A stretch of 64,000 bases of DNA from a bacterium (lineage in GTDB: Bacteria; Bdellovibrionota_C; UBA2361; RFPC01): positions 33,530 through 97,529 of the forward strand of contig JAUIBK010000010.1 of NCBI GenBank assembly GCA_030428205.1. Reading direction: 5' to 3'. The notes under the pieces were generated by a model, which was given only the letters and a program-made list of their open reading frames with translations, ran no database searches and was not told the DNA's origin. Below, piece by piece: positions 33,122 through 43,035 of the stretch (the first letter of the stretch is position 1; each line of letters begins with the position of its first letter). Position numbers and translations under genes: made by a program.

Positions 33122-35054
33122 ATTTCTCTTTCTCCTTCTTCTCGGCGTATCTGCTGGGAGAGCCTATGCTCAGTACGAAGAGATTACTCATTTCGAAAGC
33201 AATATTACTGTACAATCCGATAGTATTCTTGTCGTTGAAGAGCGTATTCGAGTGCACGTACTCGGCTCAAAGATTAAGCGGGGGATTTTTCGCGATTTTC
33301 CAACTACGGTACGTGACTCATGGGGATTTCGATACAAGGTAAAGTTCGACGTCCTTGAAGTTTTACGTGATGGGGTGCCTGAGCACTATTCTATTGAAGA
33401 CATCACAGGCATCTCTCTTTCTGGATCAACAGAGGGAAAGCGTGTTCGAATTGGTCGAGCCGACGTTTTCTTGCCTCCAGGTGACTACGAGTACACTATA
33501 AAGTATGAGACATTTCCACAGATTCGATATTTTGGTGGCTACGATGAGCTCTACTGGGAGGTTACGGGGCACGGTTGGGAATTTCCAATCAAAAATGTAA
33601 TCGCTCGAGTGAACTTGCCTCGAAACATCCCTTCTTCTGCAGTAAAGCTCTTTGGATACACAGGAAAATATGGAGATCAAGGAGAGCGGTACAAAGCATA
33701 TCGGCTCGGTGCTGACCAGTCGATCTATATGTTTGAGACGACAGAGCCTCTTGGGCACAAAGAGGGCTTAACGCTCTCGGTGGCTTTTCCAAAAGGATTT
33801 GTTTGGGAACCAACGTCGCTCCAAAAGCGTAATTGGTGGGTTGAGTCCAACCAAGGGCAGCTCTATGCCCTTGGTGGATTAGTACTTGTTGCATTTTATT
33901 ATTTAGCCATTTGGTTGCTTGTTGGCCGAGACCCTGAAGGTGGGGCGATCATCCCCAGGTATCGCCCACCAGAAGGTCTCTCTGCAGGGGAGAGTCGCTA
34001 CCTTTGGAAAATGGGATATGACAAAGAGGTTTTTACTTCTGAGGTTCTGTATCTCGCTACAAAGGGGGTTTTAGAGATCTCTCAAGAGGGAGACACTTAC
34101 ACGCTGACCAAGCTCTCCTCATATCAAGGAGAGCTCTCGACAAGCCACAAGAGACTTCTTGAAGCGCTCTTTGGTAGCGCAGAGAGCGCTTCTTTGACGG
34201 TCAAGCAATCGAACCATAAAACATTTCAAAAAGCAGAGAAGCTCTTTAAGAAAACCTTACAAGCCAAACACCTCACTAATCATTTTAAAAAAAATACCAA
34301 ATTTTTTCTTGTTGGCATCTTTCTTTCCGTCGCGACTCTTTGGATCAGTGCCTGGAAAGAGTCCTATGAGTCACTTGGGATCGTGATATTTATGAGTTTT
34401 TGGCTCTCGATCTGGTCACTCGGTGTTCTTGCCATCTGGTCGCAAGTATTCTCTCTTTGGAAGAAAGCTCTTTCGGGGGAGGAGCCTTTTCAATCGGTGC
34501 CAGCTTTTTTTCTGACTCTTTTTGGTTTGCCCTTTCTTGGTGGCTTAGGTTTGGGGCTTTTCATGCTCTATCAAGGCACCTCTCTTCTCTTTGTTCTTGT
34601 TACAGCACTGCTTGGAGTTTGTGGATACTATTTCCATCACCTTCTTAAGCAACCCACTATGCGTGGGCAGAAATTGATGGATCAGGTTGATGGTCTCCGG
34701 CTTTACCTTGGAGTAGCAGAGGAAGATCGAATGCGGCGTGTGTCAGATCCAGAGCTTACCTTAGAGCTTTTTGAAAAATTTCTTCCTTATGCATTAGCAC
34801 TTGATGTTGATCAGGCTTGGGCAGAGCGTTTTTCAAAAATTTTGAGCGAAGCTGGTGAAGGGCAAGAAGCGCGATATACTCCGTCGTTCTATAGAGGAAG
34901 CTCTCACTCTCGTCTTTCAAGCTTTTCGAGTGGATTTGGCACTTCGTTTTCTTCTGCTATCTCCGGCGCTTCAAGATCTCCTTCCTCGAGTGGCTCTGGA
35001 GGGGGAGGTTTCTCTGGAGGCGGCGGCGGTGGAGGCGGTGGCGGCGGCTGGTAG
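33078..35054 (+). CDS. DUF2207 membrane protein with glycine-rich tail
   Basis: About 658 residues: signal peptide (LYRFLFLLLLGVSAGRAYA), DUF2207 beta domain with the family pattern HFESNITVQSDS and RGIFRDFPT, a membrane helix near the middle, two more helices, and a C-terminus of Ser and then a run of about a dozen glycines ending in Trp, typical of the family. The start is unresolved: frames begin at TTG 33036, 33072, 33078 or 33084, or even CTG 33105, which alone has AAAGGGGG well placed. I give 33078 (GGAG 10 nt upstream). All overlap lemA, so translation is coupled. Confidence 0.85.
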   Translation: MNLLLKGGSLISLYRFLFLLLLGVSAGRAYAQYEEITHFESNITVQSDSILVVEERIRVHVLGSKIKRGIFRDFPTTVRDSWGFRYKVKFDVLEVLRDGVPEHYSIEDITGISLSGSTEGKRVRIGRADVFLPPGDYEYTIKYETFPQIRYFGGYDELYWEVTGHGWEFPIKNVIARVNLPRNIPSSAVKLFGYTGKYGDQGERYKAYRLGADQSIYMFETTEPLGHKEGLTLSVAFPKGFVWEPTSLQKRNWWVESNQGQLYALGGLVLVAFYYLAIWLLVGRDPEGGAIIPRYRPPEGLSAGESRYLWKMGYDKEVFTSEVLYLATKGVLEISQEGDTYTLTKLSSYQGELSTSHKRLLEALFGSAESASLTVKQSNHKTFQKAEKLFKKTLQAKHLTNHFKKNTKFFLVGIFLSVATLWISAWKESYESLGIVIFMSFWLSIWSLGVLAIWSQVFSLWKKALSGEEPFQSVPAFFLTLFGLPFLGGLGLGLFMLYQGTSLLFVLVTALLGVCGYYFHHLLKQPTMRGQKLMDQVDGLRLYLGVAEEDRMRRVSDPELTLELFEKFLPYALALDVDQAWAERFSKILSEAGEGQEARYTPSFYRGSSHSRLSSFSSGFGTSFSSAISGASRSPSSSGSGGGGFSGGGGGGGGGGGW

Positions 35055-35141
35055 GTCTCGCTTTTCCCGTTTTAAGCTCTACTATTCTTCGAGCGTAAGT
35101 GTGCACGAGCACGTGATTGTATTGGTCGTCGTCAATCGTCT

Positions 35142-35855
35142 TTATGCGAGAGAGGCTCTGTCCATCTTCTTTTTTGAACGAGGGTACGTAGCGGGTGTAG
35201 GGGATTCCTTAGAGAGAAGAAGCACAGAGCGAATCTCCTCTTTGCCAGGAAGGGTATATGCACGAGAGTCTTCTAAGGTGCCTCCGAGAAGATGTATTCC
35301 TTCGAGAATAGACTTCTCTGTTTCTTGTTTATCGTCTGTTCGTAACAATGCCGCTTTGCCATTGAGAGAAACGAAGGGCAGTACAAGTTCTATCAGCTTT
35401 GGTAGGGGAGCAAGAGCTCGAGCAGTAACAAGAGGAAATGATTCGCGCAGACTCACTTGGTGAGCGAGTTCCTCGGCTCTTCCGTGATGAAGGGTAATGT
35501 TTGAAAGACCGAGCTGTCGAGAAGCGTATTCAATAAAATCAAGTCTTCGCTCGGAGGCATCAAGTATATGCACAACAAGTTCTGGGTACGTAAGAGCAAG
35601 TGGGAGGGCTGGAAAGCCGGCGCCACTTCCGATATCGAGCATTGAGTCAGTCTGGGAGAGGGAAAGCTCAACTCCGATACGGAGTGAGTCGAGAAAATGC
35701 AGAGATTCAACCTGTTCGAGCTCGACTCGAGTAAGATTGACTCTCTCATTTGCTTCAATCAGTAGCTTTTGAAATCGTATGAAGGATTCGATTTGCTCTG
35801 GATGCAGGTCGATTCCCCACGTAAGAGCAGTAGATACAAAAAGAGACTGTCCCAT
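35142..35855 (-). CDS. rsmG: 16S rRNA (guanine-527-N7)-methyltransferase
   Basis: A 237-residue SAM-dependent methyltransferase that modifies G527 of 16S rRNA in the 530 loop. Signatures are ERVNLTRV, HFLDSLRI, and the SAM-binding motif DIGSGAGFPALPLA (about 72-85), followed by DASERRLDFI and TARALAPLPKL. It is the last gene of a three-gene minus-strand unit with two small upstream genes 10-12 nt apart. Normally rsmG lies with parA/parB near the origin; that is not the case here. Confidence 0.93.
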   Translation of the reverse strand: MGQSLFVSTALTWGIDLHPEQIESFIRFQKLLIEANERVNLTRVELEQVESLHFLDSLRIGVELSLSQTDSMLDIGSGAGFPALPLALTYPELVVHILDASERRLDFIEYASRQLGLSNITLHHGRAEELAHQVSLRESFPLVTARALAPLPKLIELVLPFVSLNGKAALLRTDDKQETEKSILEGIHLLGGTLEDSRAYTLPGKEEIRSVLLLSKESPTPATYPRSKKKMDRASLA

Positions 35856-35865
35856 GAAGAAGTTC

Positions 35866-36099
35866 TTACTGAAGAAGGCCGAGCACGAAGTGTGTTCCTT
35901 GCGCTACCAAGCCATCAACAACTCGTAGTTGAAAAATTGGATTTCCTGTATAGAGCATGATAGCTCGAATAAAGAGAACGAGGAAGATGATAGGGATGTA
36001 AACGCAGAAAATCATGAAGAAGGGGCCGTGGTCGGGTTCCCTCTTTGAGTCACGGTGAGGATTAGAGTCGTGTTCGGTATTGAGTCTGTAGGTTGTCAT
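35866..36099 (-). CDS. Small membrane protein, unknown
   Basis: A 77-residue protein with a polar, basic N-terminus and one or two membrane helices (MIFCVYIPIIFLVLFIRAI, about 29-47). A GAGGG site lies 9 nt before the ATG. The stop is 10 nt before rsmG and the start 12 nt after the preceding small gene, and this tight packing supports all three as a unit. No family recognised. Confidence 0.5.
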   Translation of the reverse strand: MTTYRLNTEHDSNPHRDSKREPDHGPFFMIFCVYIPIIFLVLFIRAIMLYTGNPIFQLRVVDGLVAQGTHFVLGLLQ

Positions 36100-36111
36100 A
36101 GTCGTACGCCC

Positions 36112-36372
36112 TCATGAAGCTGAGGTAGCTCTGTGCTCTTGAACGAACTGCCTCTCTTGGGTGTGTGTCTTGGTGATTCTTGAAATCTCTAAAGCAAGGG
36201 ATCGGGAGTCGCGAAAAACTACAGTCAGTCGAAACTTCTCCCACGAGTTAAGCGGTCGTTGGAGGCTCTTCGAAGTGAGGTGAGTTTTTTCTCGTTGGAG
36301 CTGACTCAACTCTCGCTGAAGCAATTTCAATTCCCAGGCCCTGTCTCGTGTTGATGATTGATCGTCTCTCAT
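36112..36372 (-). CDS. Small charged protein, unknown
   Basis: An 86-residue, highly charged helical protein (residues about 10-35 look coiled-coil: LKLLQRELSQLQREKTHL). A GAGG site lies 10 nt upstream of the ATG. It heads the rsmG unit. It is supported by position and ribosome-binding site only. Confidence 0.4.
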   Translation of the reverse strand: MRDDQSSTRDRAWELKLLQRELSQLQREKTHLTSKSLQRPLNSWEKFRLTVVFRDSRSLALEISRITKTHTQERQFVQEHRATSAS

Positions 36373-36493
36373 GCTGTTACAACCTCACTCTTGCACCGCT
36401 ATGGAGAGGAGATGCAAGGTGTGTACCAAGCATACGCAGGAGAGGTTACGGAAAAGCTTCTTGGGCTACATTAACTATTTGAAACCACAGTAT

Positions 36494-37438
36494 TTATAGA
36501 TTTGCAGCCAGTTTCTGCGCTTCACGAGCAAGCGCACCAGCTTTATACTCTGCGTGCTCAATAATCGAGTGAGCTACGTCTACTCCTGTAATCTGGCAGA
36601 TTTTAAAACCTGGCCGTGGATTGACCTCACAGATGATAGGCCCCTTATCCTCTGAAATAAGAATATCTACCCCAGAGATATCAAGATCAAGACAGCGAGC
36701 AGATTCAATGGCGAGTTGTTGAACCTCGAGTGGGAGATCTGTTTTTTTACCAGCACCGCCACCAGAGAGGTTTGCTCGAAAATCTTCACCTGGTGCACTT
36801 CGTTCCATCTGGGCAATAACTTTGTCTCCAACAACAAAGAGTCGGTAGTCCTTGTTGTTTGCCTTAACGAATTCTTGCAGCAGAATGGTTTCGGTCGCGA
36901 CATTGTTATCGAGCATAAGCTCTAAGCCTGAAAGAAGGGAGCGCTTTGATTCGAAAATGGCAACTCCTTTTCCGTCATTTCCATAGACTGTTTTTGCAAC
37001 TACAGGAAATCCCCCAAGTTGCTCAAGTCCAAAATCAAGCGATGTAAGATCTTGCAAGAGTACTGTTTTGATAACTGGCAAGCCTACCGATGAGAGGATT
37101 TGCATTGTTTGGAACTTATTTCGGGTCCGAATAACTGGAAGACGCTTGTTCAGGACTGGAATTCCTCGAAGTTCAATCTCTTGAAGAACCGCTGTACGTT
37201 CAGCTACTCCATTGAGCATACCAACCCACGCAATAGCAAGATCGGGTTCAACAAACGGCTGACCTTTATAGTGTAAGGAAGTGGAATTTCCATTAAAGAC
37301 AAAAGAGAAATGACTAGCATCCATCACGGACACCGAATGTCCACGAAGCTTTGCTGCTGAAGCCATTTGTTCAGCTTCGCCAAAAATTGGGCTGTTATCG
37401 CGTCTCTTTGACGGAAAAACTAAAATAGCAATATTCAT
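36494..37438 (-). CDS. rimK: RimK-like ATP-grasp ligase
   Basis: A 314-residue ATP-grasp enzyme of the RimK family, which adds glutamate to the C-terminus of ribosomal protein S6 or to related acceptors. Signatures are RNKFQTMQILSSVGLPVI, GGFPVVAKTVYGNDGKGV (ATP loop), LLQEFVKANNKDYRLFVVG, and the metal site ICEVNPRPGF near the C-terminus. Length fits RimK. The true acceptor (S6, lysine biosynthesis carrier protein or other) cannot be told. Single gene, no partner nearby. Confidence 0.85.
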   Translation of the reverse strand: MNIAILVFPSKRRDNSPIFGEAEQMASAAKLRGHSVSVMDASHFSFVFNGNSTSLHYKGQPFVEPDLAIAWVGMLNGVAERTAVLQEIELRGIPVLNKRLPVIRTRNKFQTMQILSSVGLPVIKTVLLQDLTSLDFGLEQLGGFPVVAKTVYGNDGKGVAIFESKRSLLSGLELMLDNNVATETILLQEFVKANNKDYRLFVVGDKVIAQMERSAPGEDFRANLSGGGAGKKTDLPLEVQQLAIESARCLDLDISGVDILISEDKGPIICEVNPRPGFKICQITGVDVAHSIIEHAEYKAGALAREAQKLAANL

Positions 37439-37617
37439 TATTACACAACCTCCCCTACGATGTAGGAATCAATGACAATAAAAAAAGAACAAGGTGTCGT
37501 GGTCTTCCTCTAGACAGTGGGTGATTGTGTGTCTAAGTGCTCTTCCCTCGCCCGCTTCATGTCCCCCTTGACCGTATTATGGTCGCTACGATGCAGATGT
37601 GTATCAACGGGAGAGAA

Positions 37618-37638
37618 GAACCCAAAAATTTTGGGTTC
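37618..37638. terminator. Perfect palindrome GAACCCAAAA-A-TTTTGGGTTC
   Basis: A 10-bp perfect stem with a one-base centre in the 286-base spacer between rimK (minus) and dus (plus). Between divergent genes it is more likely a protein-binding site than a terminator. Confidence 0.35.
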
Positions 37639-37710
37639 GGAAGACCTGCAGCTGAGAATATGATAGTTTCCGGGGGCATGCTAAGCAAACCATTCTCGTA
37701 ACAGACTGAT

Positions 37711-37716
37711 TATACT
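37711..37716 (+). promoter_or_regulatory. -10 box close to the dus start
   Basis: TATACT ends 8 bases before the dus ATG at 37725. If used, transcription would start within a few bases of the ATG and the messenger would be nearly leaderless. No ribosome-binding site is visible between them, in agreement. Confidence 0.35.
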
Positions 37717-37724
37717 ATTAGTTT

Positions 37725-38705
37725 ATGTCTAAGAACTTCTGGAAATCCCTTCCTCGCCCCTTCTCGGTCTTGGCCCCAATGGAAGATGTCACTGATGTTG
37801 TTTTCCGGTCTCTCGTTCGTGAGTGTGGGGCTCCAGATGTCTTTTTTAGTGAATTCACGAGTACTGATGGGATGTTTTCTCCCGGTGAGCACAAAGTTGT
37901 CCACCGACTTGAGCGTCGCCCAGATGAGTCACCTCTCGTGGCTCAAATCTGGGGAAGAAACCCTGAAAACTACTTTAAAGCCTCCCAAAAGCTCGCATCA
38001 CTTGGCTTTGATGGAATTGATATTAATATGGGGTGCCCGGTTGAGAAGATTATCCGTTCGGGCAACTGCTCTGCTCTTATTGAGGAGCCAGATCTTGCCG
38101 CTGAGCTCATCGCGGCTGCAAAAGAGGGGGCAGCAGGGCTTCCTGTGAGTGTCAAAACTCGTATCGGATTTAAAGTTCAGAAAACAGAAGAGTGGGCCGG
38201 GTTTCTGCTTGAGCAGGGAATTGCGGCTTTGACTGTACATGGACGGATTGCCAAACACCTTTCAAAGTACTCAGCGAAGTGGGAAGAGATAGGAAAAGTT
38301 GTTGCCCTTCGGGACTCCCTCAAGGTGAATACCACAATTATTGGTAATGGAGATGTGCTCACTCTTGAGGAGATAAATGAAAAACACCAGGAGTACGGGG
38401 TTGATGGCGTGATGATCGGCCGTGGCATTTTTGAAAATCTCTTTCTGTTTGATCCAGACAAGACACCTCTTCGTGAGAGAAGTATTGATGAAAAGCTATC
38501 ACTTCTCATGAGGCACGTTGAGCTCTTTGAGGAGTTTTGGAAAGAGCGAAAGCCGTATCGTGTCTTAAAGAAATTCTTTAAGATTTACGCAACTCATTTT
38601 GCTGGAGCCTCTGATCTTCGTATGAAGCTTGTTGAGACGGAAACAAGTGATGACGCGCGAGTCGTTATTGAGGAATGGAAAACTTCCATGAATGCCTATG
38701 AGTAA
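37725..38705 (+). CDS. tRNA-dihydrouridine synthase
   Basis: A 326-residue FMN-dependent enzyme that reduces uridine to dihydrouridine in tRNA D-loops. The TIM-barrel start VLAPMEDVTDVVFR binds FMN; the catalytic cysteine is in NMGCPVEKI (about residues 103-111); VKTRIGF and GVMIGRGIFENLFLF follow, then the helical RNA-binding end. Which Dus subfamily it belongs to is unclear; the motif after GCP differs from classical DusB. The next gene starts 14 nt before its end. Confidence 0.9.
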   Translation: MSKNFWKSLPRPFSVLAPMEDVTDVVFRSLVRECGAPDVFFSEFTSTDGMFSPGEHKVVHRLERRPDESPLVAQIWGRNPENYFKASQKLASLGFDGIDINMGCPVEKIIRSGNCSALIEEPDLAAELIAAAKEGAAGLPVSVKTRIGFKVQKTEEWAGFLLEQGIAALTVHGRIAKHLSKYSAKWEEIGKVVALRDSLKVNTTIIGNGDVLTLEEINEKHQEYGVDGVMIGRGIFENLFLFDPDKTPLRERSIDEKLSLLMRHVELFEEFWKERKPYRVLKKFFKIYATHFAGASDLRMKLVETETSDDARVVIEEWKTSMNAYE

Positions 38706-40461
38706 TGGAACTCAGGAAGACTCGTACCGAAATGTTTTTCTTTTCTTGGGCGTTGGACTTCTTTTGGCGCACTATCCCATGTTTTTCAGTGGCTTTGCAG
38801 CCGTTCAAAATGATCCTGGTGACTCACGTTTTAATAATTTTCTTCTTGAGTATTCCTATCAATTCTTAGTCGGAAACCCGTATGCAGCAAGATTTTGGGA
38901 TATGCCGATTTTTTATCCCTTTTCCAACGTAACAGCATTTAGTGACTTACTTCTTGGCATTGCCCCTCCGTACTGGCTCTTTCGCTTCGTTGGCTTTGAG
39001 CCTCTTTCGAGCTTCCAAGGGTGGCTTCTTATACTTTCTCTTCTTAACTACTGGGTGAGTTACCAATTTCTCCGTAGTGTCTTTTCTTTCTCACGGCGTG
39101 GAGCCTCCTTTGGGGCCTTTCTTTTTGCATTTGGCGGGCCTCGATTAGCACGCATTGCACACCAGCAAATGTACGCGCAGTTTCTTCCCCTCCTTTCGCT
39201 TTGGGGGGCGATCATGATGGTAAAGCTTGCGCTTGATCGGAGGAAAAATGAGGTGCGAGGGTGGTGTATCCTCGTCTTTGTCTCCTTCATTGTTCAGCTC
39301 TACTCCGGATTCTATCACGGATGGTTTGTCGGGGTTCTCTGTGCACTCTCGTTTTTTCTCTTGCTCCTCTCATCTGAAGGGCGAAAACGTGTCTGGGCTC
39401 TCTTGAGAGGACACATGCTCTTTTTTGTCTGTTGCCTTGGCCTGACAGGGGCTCTTCTTTATCCGCTGGCATCGCACTACTTACAAACAGCATCTCTCGT
39501 TGGGATGCGTGATATTGACGCTGTACTTGTTTACCTCCCTAAACTGTTGAATTGGTTTTATATGGGAGAAGAGCATCTCCTCTATGGTTGGGCGCACCGT
39601 TATTTTGATTTGCAGCATTCTGCTGTGCAGCACGAGCAGGTACTTTTTTTAGGGTTTGGTACGTCATTTGTTGCGTTCTCTGGACTTTGGATCCTCCGAG
39701 GGAGTTCTCTTGTTCGTTTCATTTTGGTGTTATCTCTTCTCATTGTCGTATTGCTGTCAGCGCTACCAGGGGGCATTCACCTCTGGGCATGGGTGTATTG
39801 GTATGTTCCTGGAGCTGAAGCCATTCGTGCAGTATCACGATTAGCACTTTATCTTCTTATTCCTGTAGCCATCGGAGGTGCGGCTTGGGTTGATTCATCT
39901 CATCGAGGGATGGCAAAGAAGTATTTTGTTCCACTGCTTCTCTTTGTTGTGCTTGAGCAAGCCCGTGTTTTAGAGAGTTTTACAAAAGAAGCTACGTTAA
40001 GAAACGAGGACAAGCTTGTTGTGGCTCTCCTAGGAAAAGAGAAGAAGTGTGACGCTTTTTATTTCTCCCAGGTCATGGGACGTTTTCCAGCGTGGCGGTA
40101 TCACCTCGATGCTATGTGGGCGAGCATTCGGACAGGTATTCCGACAATCAATGGACACTCAGGAAATGTCCCTCCGCACTGGAAGCTGACGGAAGCACGT
40201 ATTGGATCTAAGGCTCAAGATCGTCTCCTTGCTCATGCCCTTCTCGATTGGAGTACCCACCACGAGCTTTCTCCCAAACAACTTTGTTGGGTGAAGCGGT
40301 ATCGCCGCACGAGTGAAAATACGAGCTTTCAGGCAAAGCCGTGCTGTAGAGCTACGACGTATTTTGATGGAGAAAAAGAGCTGTATTCTCTAGAGGATAC
40401 GAAAGCCGAACGAGGAGCAAAGGATGAGCCGACCGGGATCGGTAGCTCGAAGTTAGAGTAG
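38692..40461 (+). CDS. Large multi-pass membrane protein, GT-C-like
   Basis: A 589-residue protein with about eleven hydrophobic helices in the first 430 residues and a soluble C-terminal part. The early loop QNDPGDSRFNN carries acidic residues like the catalytic loop of GT-C glycosyltransferases and of YfhO-type proteins, which use lipid-linked sugars on the outer face of the inner membrane. I cannot assign a substrate. The start overlaps dus by 14 nt, so the pair is co-transcribed. Confidence 0.6.
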   Translation: MPMSNGTQEDSYRNVFLFLGVGLLLAHYPMFFSGFAAVQNDPGDSRFNNFLLEYSYQFLVGNPYAARFWDMPIFYPFSNVTAFSDLLLGIAPPYWLFRFVGFEPLSSFQGWLLILSLLNYWVSYQFLRSVFSFSRRGASFGAFLFAFGGPRLARIAHQQMYAQFLPLLSLWGAIMMVKLALDRRKNEVRGWCILVFVSFIVQLYSGFYHGWFVGVLCALSFFLLLLSSEGRKRVWALLRGHMLFFVCCLGLTGALLYPLASHYLQTASLVGMRDIDAVLVYLPKLLNWFYMGEEHLLYGWAHRYFDLQHSAVQHEQVLFLGFGTSFVAFSGLWILRGSSLVRFILVLSLLIVVLLSALPGGIHLWAWVYWYVPGAEAIRAVSRLALYLLIPVAIGGAAWVDSSHRGMAKKYFVPLLLFVVLEQARVLESFTKEATLRNEDKLVVALLGKEKKCDAFYFSQVMGRFPAWRYHLDAMWASIRTGIPTINGHSGNVPPHWKLTEARIGSKAQDRLLAHALLDWSTHHELSPKQLCWVKRYRRTSENTSFQAKPCCRATTYFDGEKELYSLEDTKAERGAKDEPTGIGSSKLE

Positions 40462-40646
40462 ATTCCAGAAATCCTTTATAATGAGTCTCATTGCTGTAGG
40501 TAGTGGACGAGCAAATCAGCGAACAGCCTCAACAAAGCGCCCGGTATAGAGTCGCTTTGTAAGAGGGGGTAGTGAAGAGTCTTACGTAACGAGTTGCGTG
40601 TGGCCTTCTCCATGCATTCTTAACCCCTTTTTTACTTTGAGGTCGC

Positions 40647-42749
40647 ATGCTAAACGTCTCCTCTCGAACCGAAGCTCTTGGTTCAGGCATATCTGCCGAT
40701 AGTTTTGTTACTTTGCAAGACAACCCACTTCTTTTTTCCTCCGACGCTCCGATTGATTTTGAAGCGATTCAGCCAGAGCATGTAGAGCCTGGTATCGAAT
40801 ATCTTTTGCAACAGTCGTATCGTGCGCTGGCAAAGGTGGTGAATTCTGAAAAATTGCGTACATTCCATAATACCGTAGAAGCTATTGATCGTATAGAGAT
40901 ACCTCTTGATCGGGCCTGGTATGTCGTATCGCACCTAGCGAAGGTTAACCACTCTCCAGAGCTTCAAGATATAGTCCGAAAAATGGCCCCGAAAGTCTCG
41001 GCTTTTTACTCCGAAGCATGTCGTGGAGAAGGAGTGTGGAGAGCGCTCGTTTCGTACTCTCATACTTTAGATGCAAAGGGGCTCTCGCCACGAAAGAAAA
41101 GACTTCTTGATCTTATGATAAAACGGTGTCGTCAGTTGGGAGCCGACTTGCCACCTGAAAAACGAGAGACTCTCGCTCGATACGATACACAGCTTAGTGA
41201 GTTAAGAAAGCTTTTTGAGAATGCTATTGTCCAGTCGAGAGCAGGGTTCTCCCTTCTTCTTACAGATGAGGAACGGCTCAAGGGGTTACCTCCGTCAGCG
41301 ATTGATGCGGCAAAACAAGAAGCGGTAGCTTCCGGGCATAGGCAGGGTTGGATGTTTACCTTACAACCCTCAAGCGTATTGCCTGTTCTTCGTTACGCAC
41401 AAGATTCAGAGCTAAGACGAGAGATATATACAGCAAGTCGTACCATCGCCTCACAAGGTGAACACGACAACGTTCCACTTGCACAACGTTTTATAGAGCT
41501 ACGAAAAATGCAAGCAGATCTTCTTGGAAAAGCTTCTTTTGCTGATCTCGCTCTTGAGGACCGCATGGCTCGATCTCCAAGAGCCGTCTTCTCGTTTCTT
41601 ACCTCGCTCCATCAAGCTTCGTTTGAAAGTTTCCAAAGCGAAATTGAAATGCTTCGTAGAGCAAAGTGTGAGCATATCAATGATCCTCATGCAATGATTC
41701 ATGCATGGGATACGATGTACTACGCCAATATGGTACTTGCTCAATCGTATAGTTTTTCCAAGGAGGAGGTGCGACCGTATTTTGAGGTAAATCAAACGCT
41801 TCAAGGAGTGATAGGTCTTTCACAACGGCTCTACGGCTTTCAAATTGAAGAGCGCTCAGACCTTCCTGTATGGCATTCAAGTGTACGTGCATATGAGATA
41901 CGAGAATCAAACGGGAGTAGTCTTGGTGTCTTTTATGCAGATCTCTATGCTCGTCCTGAGAAAGCCTCTGGTGCTTGGCATTCGGTGATCCGAAGGCATA
42001 GTACGAAAGGAATACATTACGGTGAGTATGTTGGTTGTGTGAGTGCAAACTTTTCTGAGCCAACAGAAGGCGAACGGCTCCTCCTTACACATGATCAGGT
42101 GCGAACACTCTTTCATGAGTTCGGGCATCTTATGCACAAAGTAATGATTGACGTGCCTGAGATTTTACTCCGTGAAGTTCCTTGGGACTATATTGAACTT
42201 CCATCTCAGTTGATGGAAAACTTTTGTTGGAGTAAGCCTGTACTTGATACGTTTGCGAAGCACATTGAGACAGGGGAGCCTCTCCCATCCGATCTCTTTT
42301 CTCGTCTTGTTGAAACAAGAGGTTTTCGAACCATGACTTACCATCAGGAGAGAATTGCGCGAAGCGTGCTCGATCTTCAACTTCATACCACCTACGATCC
42401 CTTAAAGGATGGGGATCTCCTCGACTTTAGCCGCAGGCAGCTTGAGCCCCACGCGCAAGCGGAATTGATTGCTGATGATGCTTTTGTGGCATCTTTTCGC
42501 CACATCTTTTCTGGAGGATATCCTGCTGGATACTATGCCTATCTCTGGGGGGACGTGCTCCAAGCGGAAGTCTTTGATGCCATTTTTTCGCCTAATGAGC
42601 TCCCAGCAAGAGTTCAAGGAGATCTCTTACGCAAAGTCTTTTTTGCTCCAGGAAATTCACACGATCCTTTAGAGACCTTAAATACCTTTATGGGAAGATC
42701 GCCTGATGCCGTGCCCAATCCGTTAGCGCTTGTCGGTAAACAGAGATAA
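40647..42749 (+). CDS. M3 family oligopeptidase
   Basis: A 700-residue zinc metallopeptidase of the oligopeptidase A/thimet family, which clears short peptides in the cytoplasm. The zinc motif HEFGHLMH lies near residue 491, and the third ligand glutamate follows in YIELPSQLMENF. The N-terminal helical part has the expected LFSSDAPIDFEAIQPEHVEPGIE opening. Length matches OpdA. No signal peptide. Standing alone, 185 bases after the previous gene. Confidence 0.92.
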   Translation: MLNVSSRTEALGSGISADSFVTLQDNPLLFSSDAPIDFEAIQPEHVEPGIEYLLQQSYRALAKVVNSEKLRTFHNTVEAIDRIEIPLDRAWYVVSHLAKVNHSPELQDIVRKMAPKVSAFYSEACRGEGVWRALVSYSHTLDAKGLSPRKKRLLDLMIKRCRQLGADLPPEKRETLARYDTQLSELRKLFENAIVQSRAGFSLLLTDEERLKGLPPSAIDAAKQEAVASGHRQGWMFTLQPSSVLPVLRYAQDSELRREIYTASRTIASQGEHDNVPLAQRFIELRKMQADLLGKASFADLALEDRMARSPRAVFSFLTSLHQASFESFQSEIEMLRRAKCEHINDPHAMIHAWDTMYYANMVLAQSYSFSKEEVRPYFEVNQTLQGVIGLSQRLYGFQIEERSDLPVWHSSVRAYEIRESNGSSLGVFYADLYARPEKASGAWHSVIRRHSTKGIHYGEYVGCVSANFSEPTEGERLLLTHDQVRTLFHEFGHLMHKVMIDVPEILLREVPWDYIELPSQLMENFCWSKPVLDTFAKHIETGEPLPSDLFSRLVETRGFRTMTYHQERIARSVLDLQLHTTYDPLKDGDLLDFSRRQLEPHAQAELIADDAFVASFRHIFSGGYPAGYYAYLWGDVLQAEVFDAIFSPNELPARVQGDLLRKVFFAPGNSHDPLETLNTFMGRSPDAVPNPLALVGKQR

Positions 42750-43035
42750 TAAGTCCGGTATTTTTAGCTCTCTTGCCTCTTCACGTCCTTTGCGACTTTC
42801 ACGTTATGCCCCTTCTACGGAATTACTTAAAAATGTATGAGCATGCAACGGTGAAGAATCGTTTGAAAACAACTCTACTCGGTGAATGTGTCTTGGAGAT
42901 CCGATGTTACGGGGTATATGTGTCTTCGCCAGGGAAATAAGCAGCTAACGCAGCGTGTTTCCCGTGCGGCGTCCCCGAGGGCGCCTTGAAAAGTTTTATA
43001 CTCAAACCTCAGCTTTGTCTGTGACAAGCCTGATC

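Noticed and set aside
42750..43035. Short open frame at 42955-43146 between the M3 peptidase and sulfatase genes
   Set aside because: It overlaps the sulfatase 3' end, lacks a ribosome-binding site and has no protein-like pattern.
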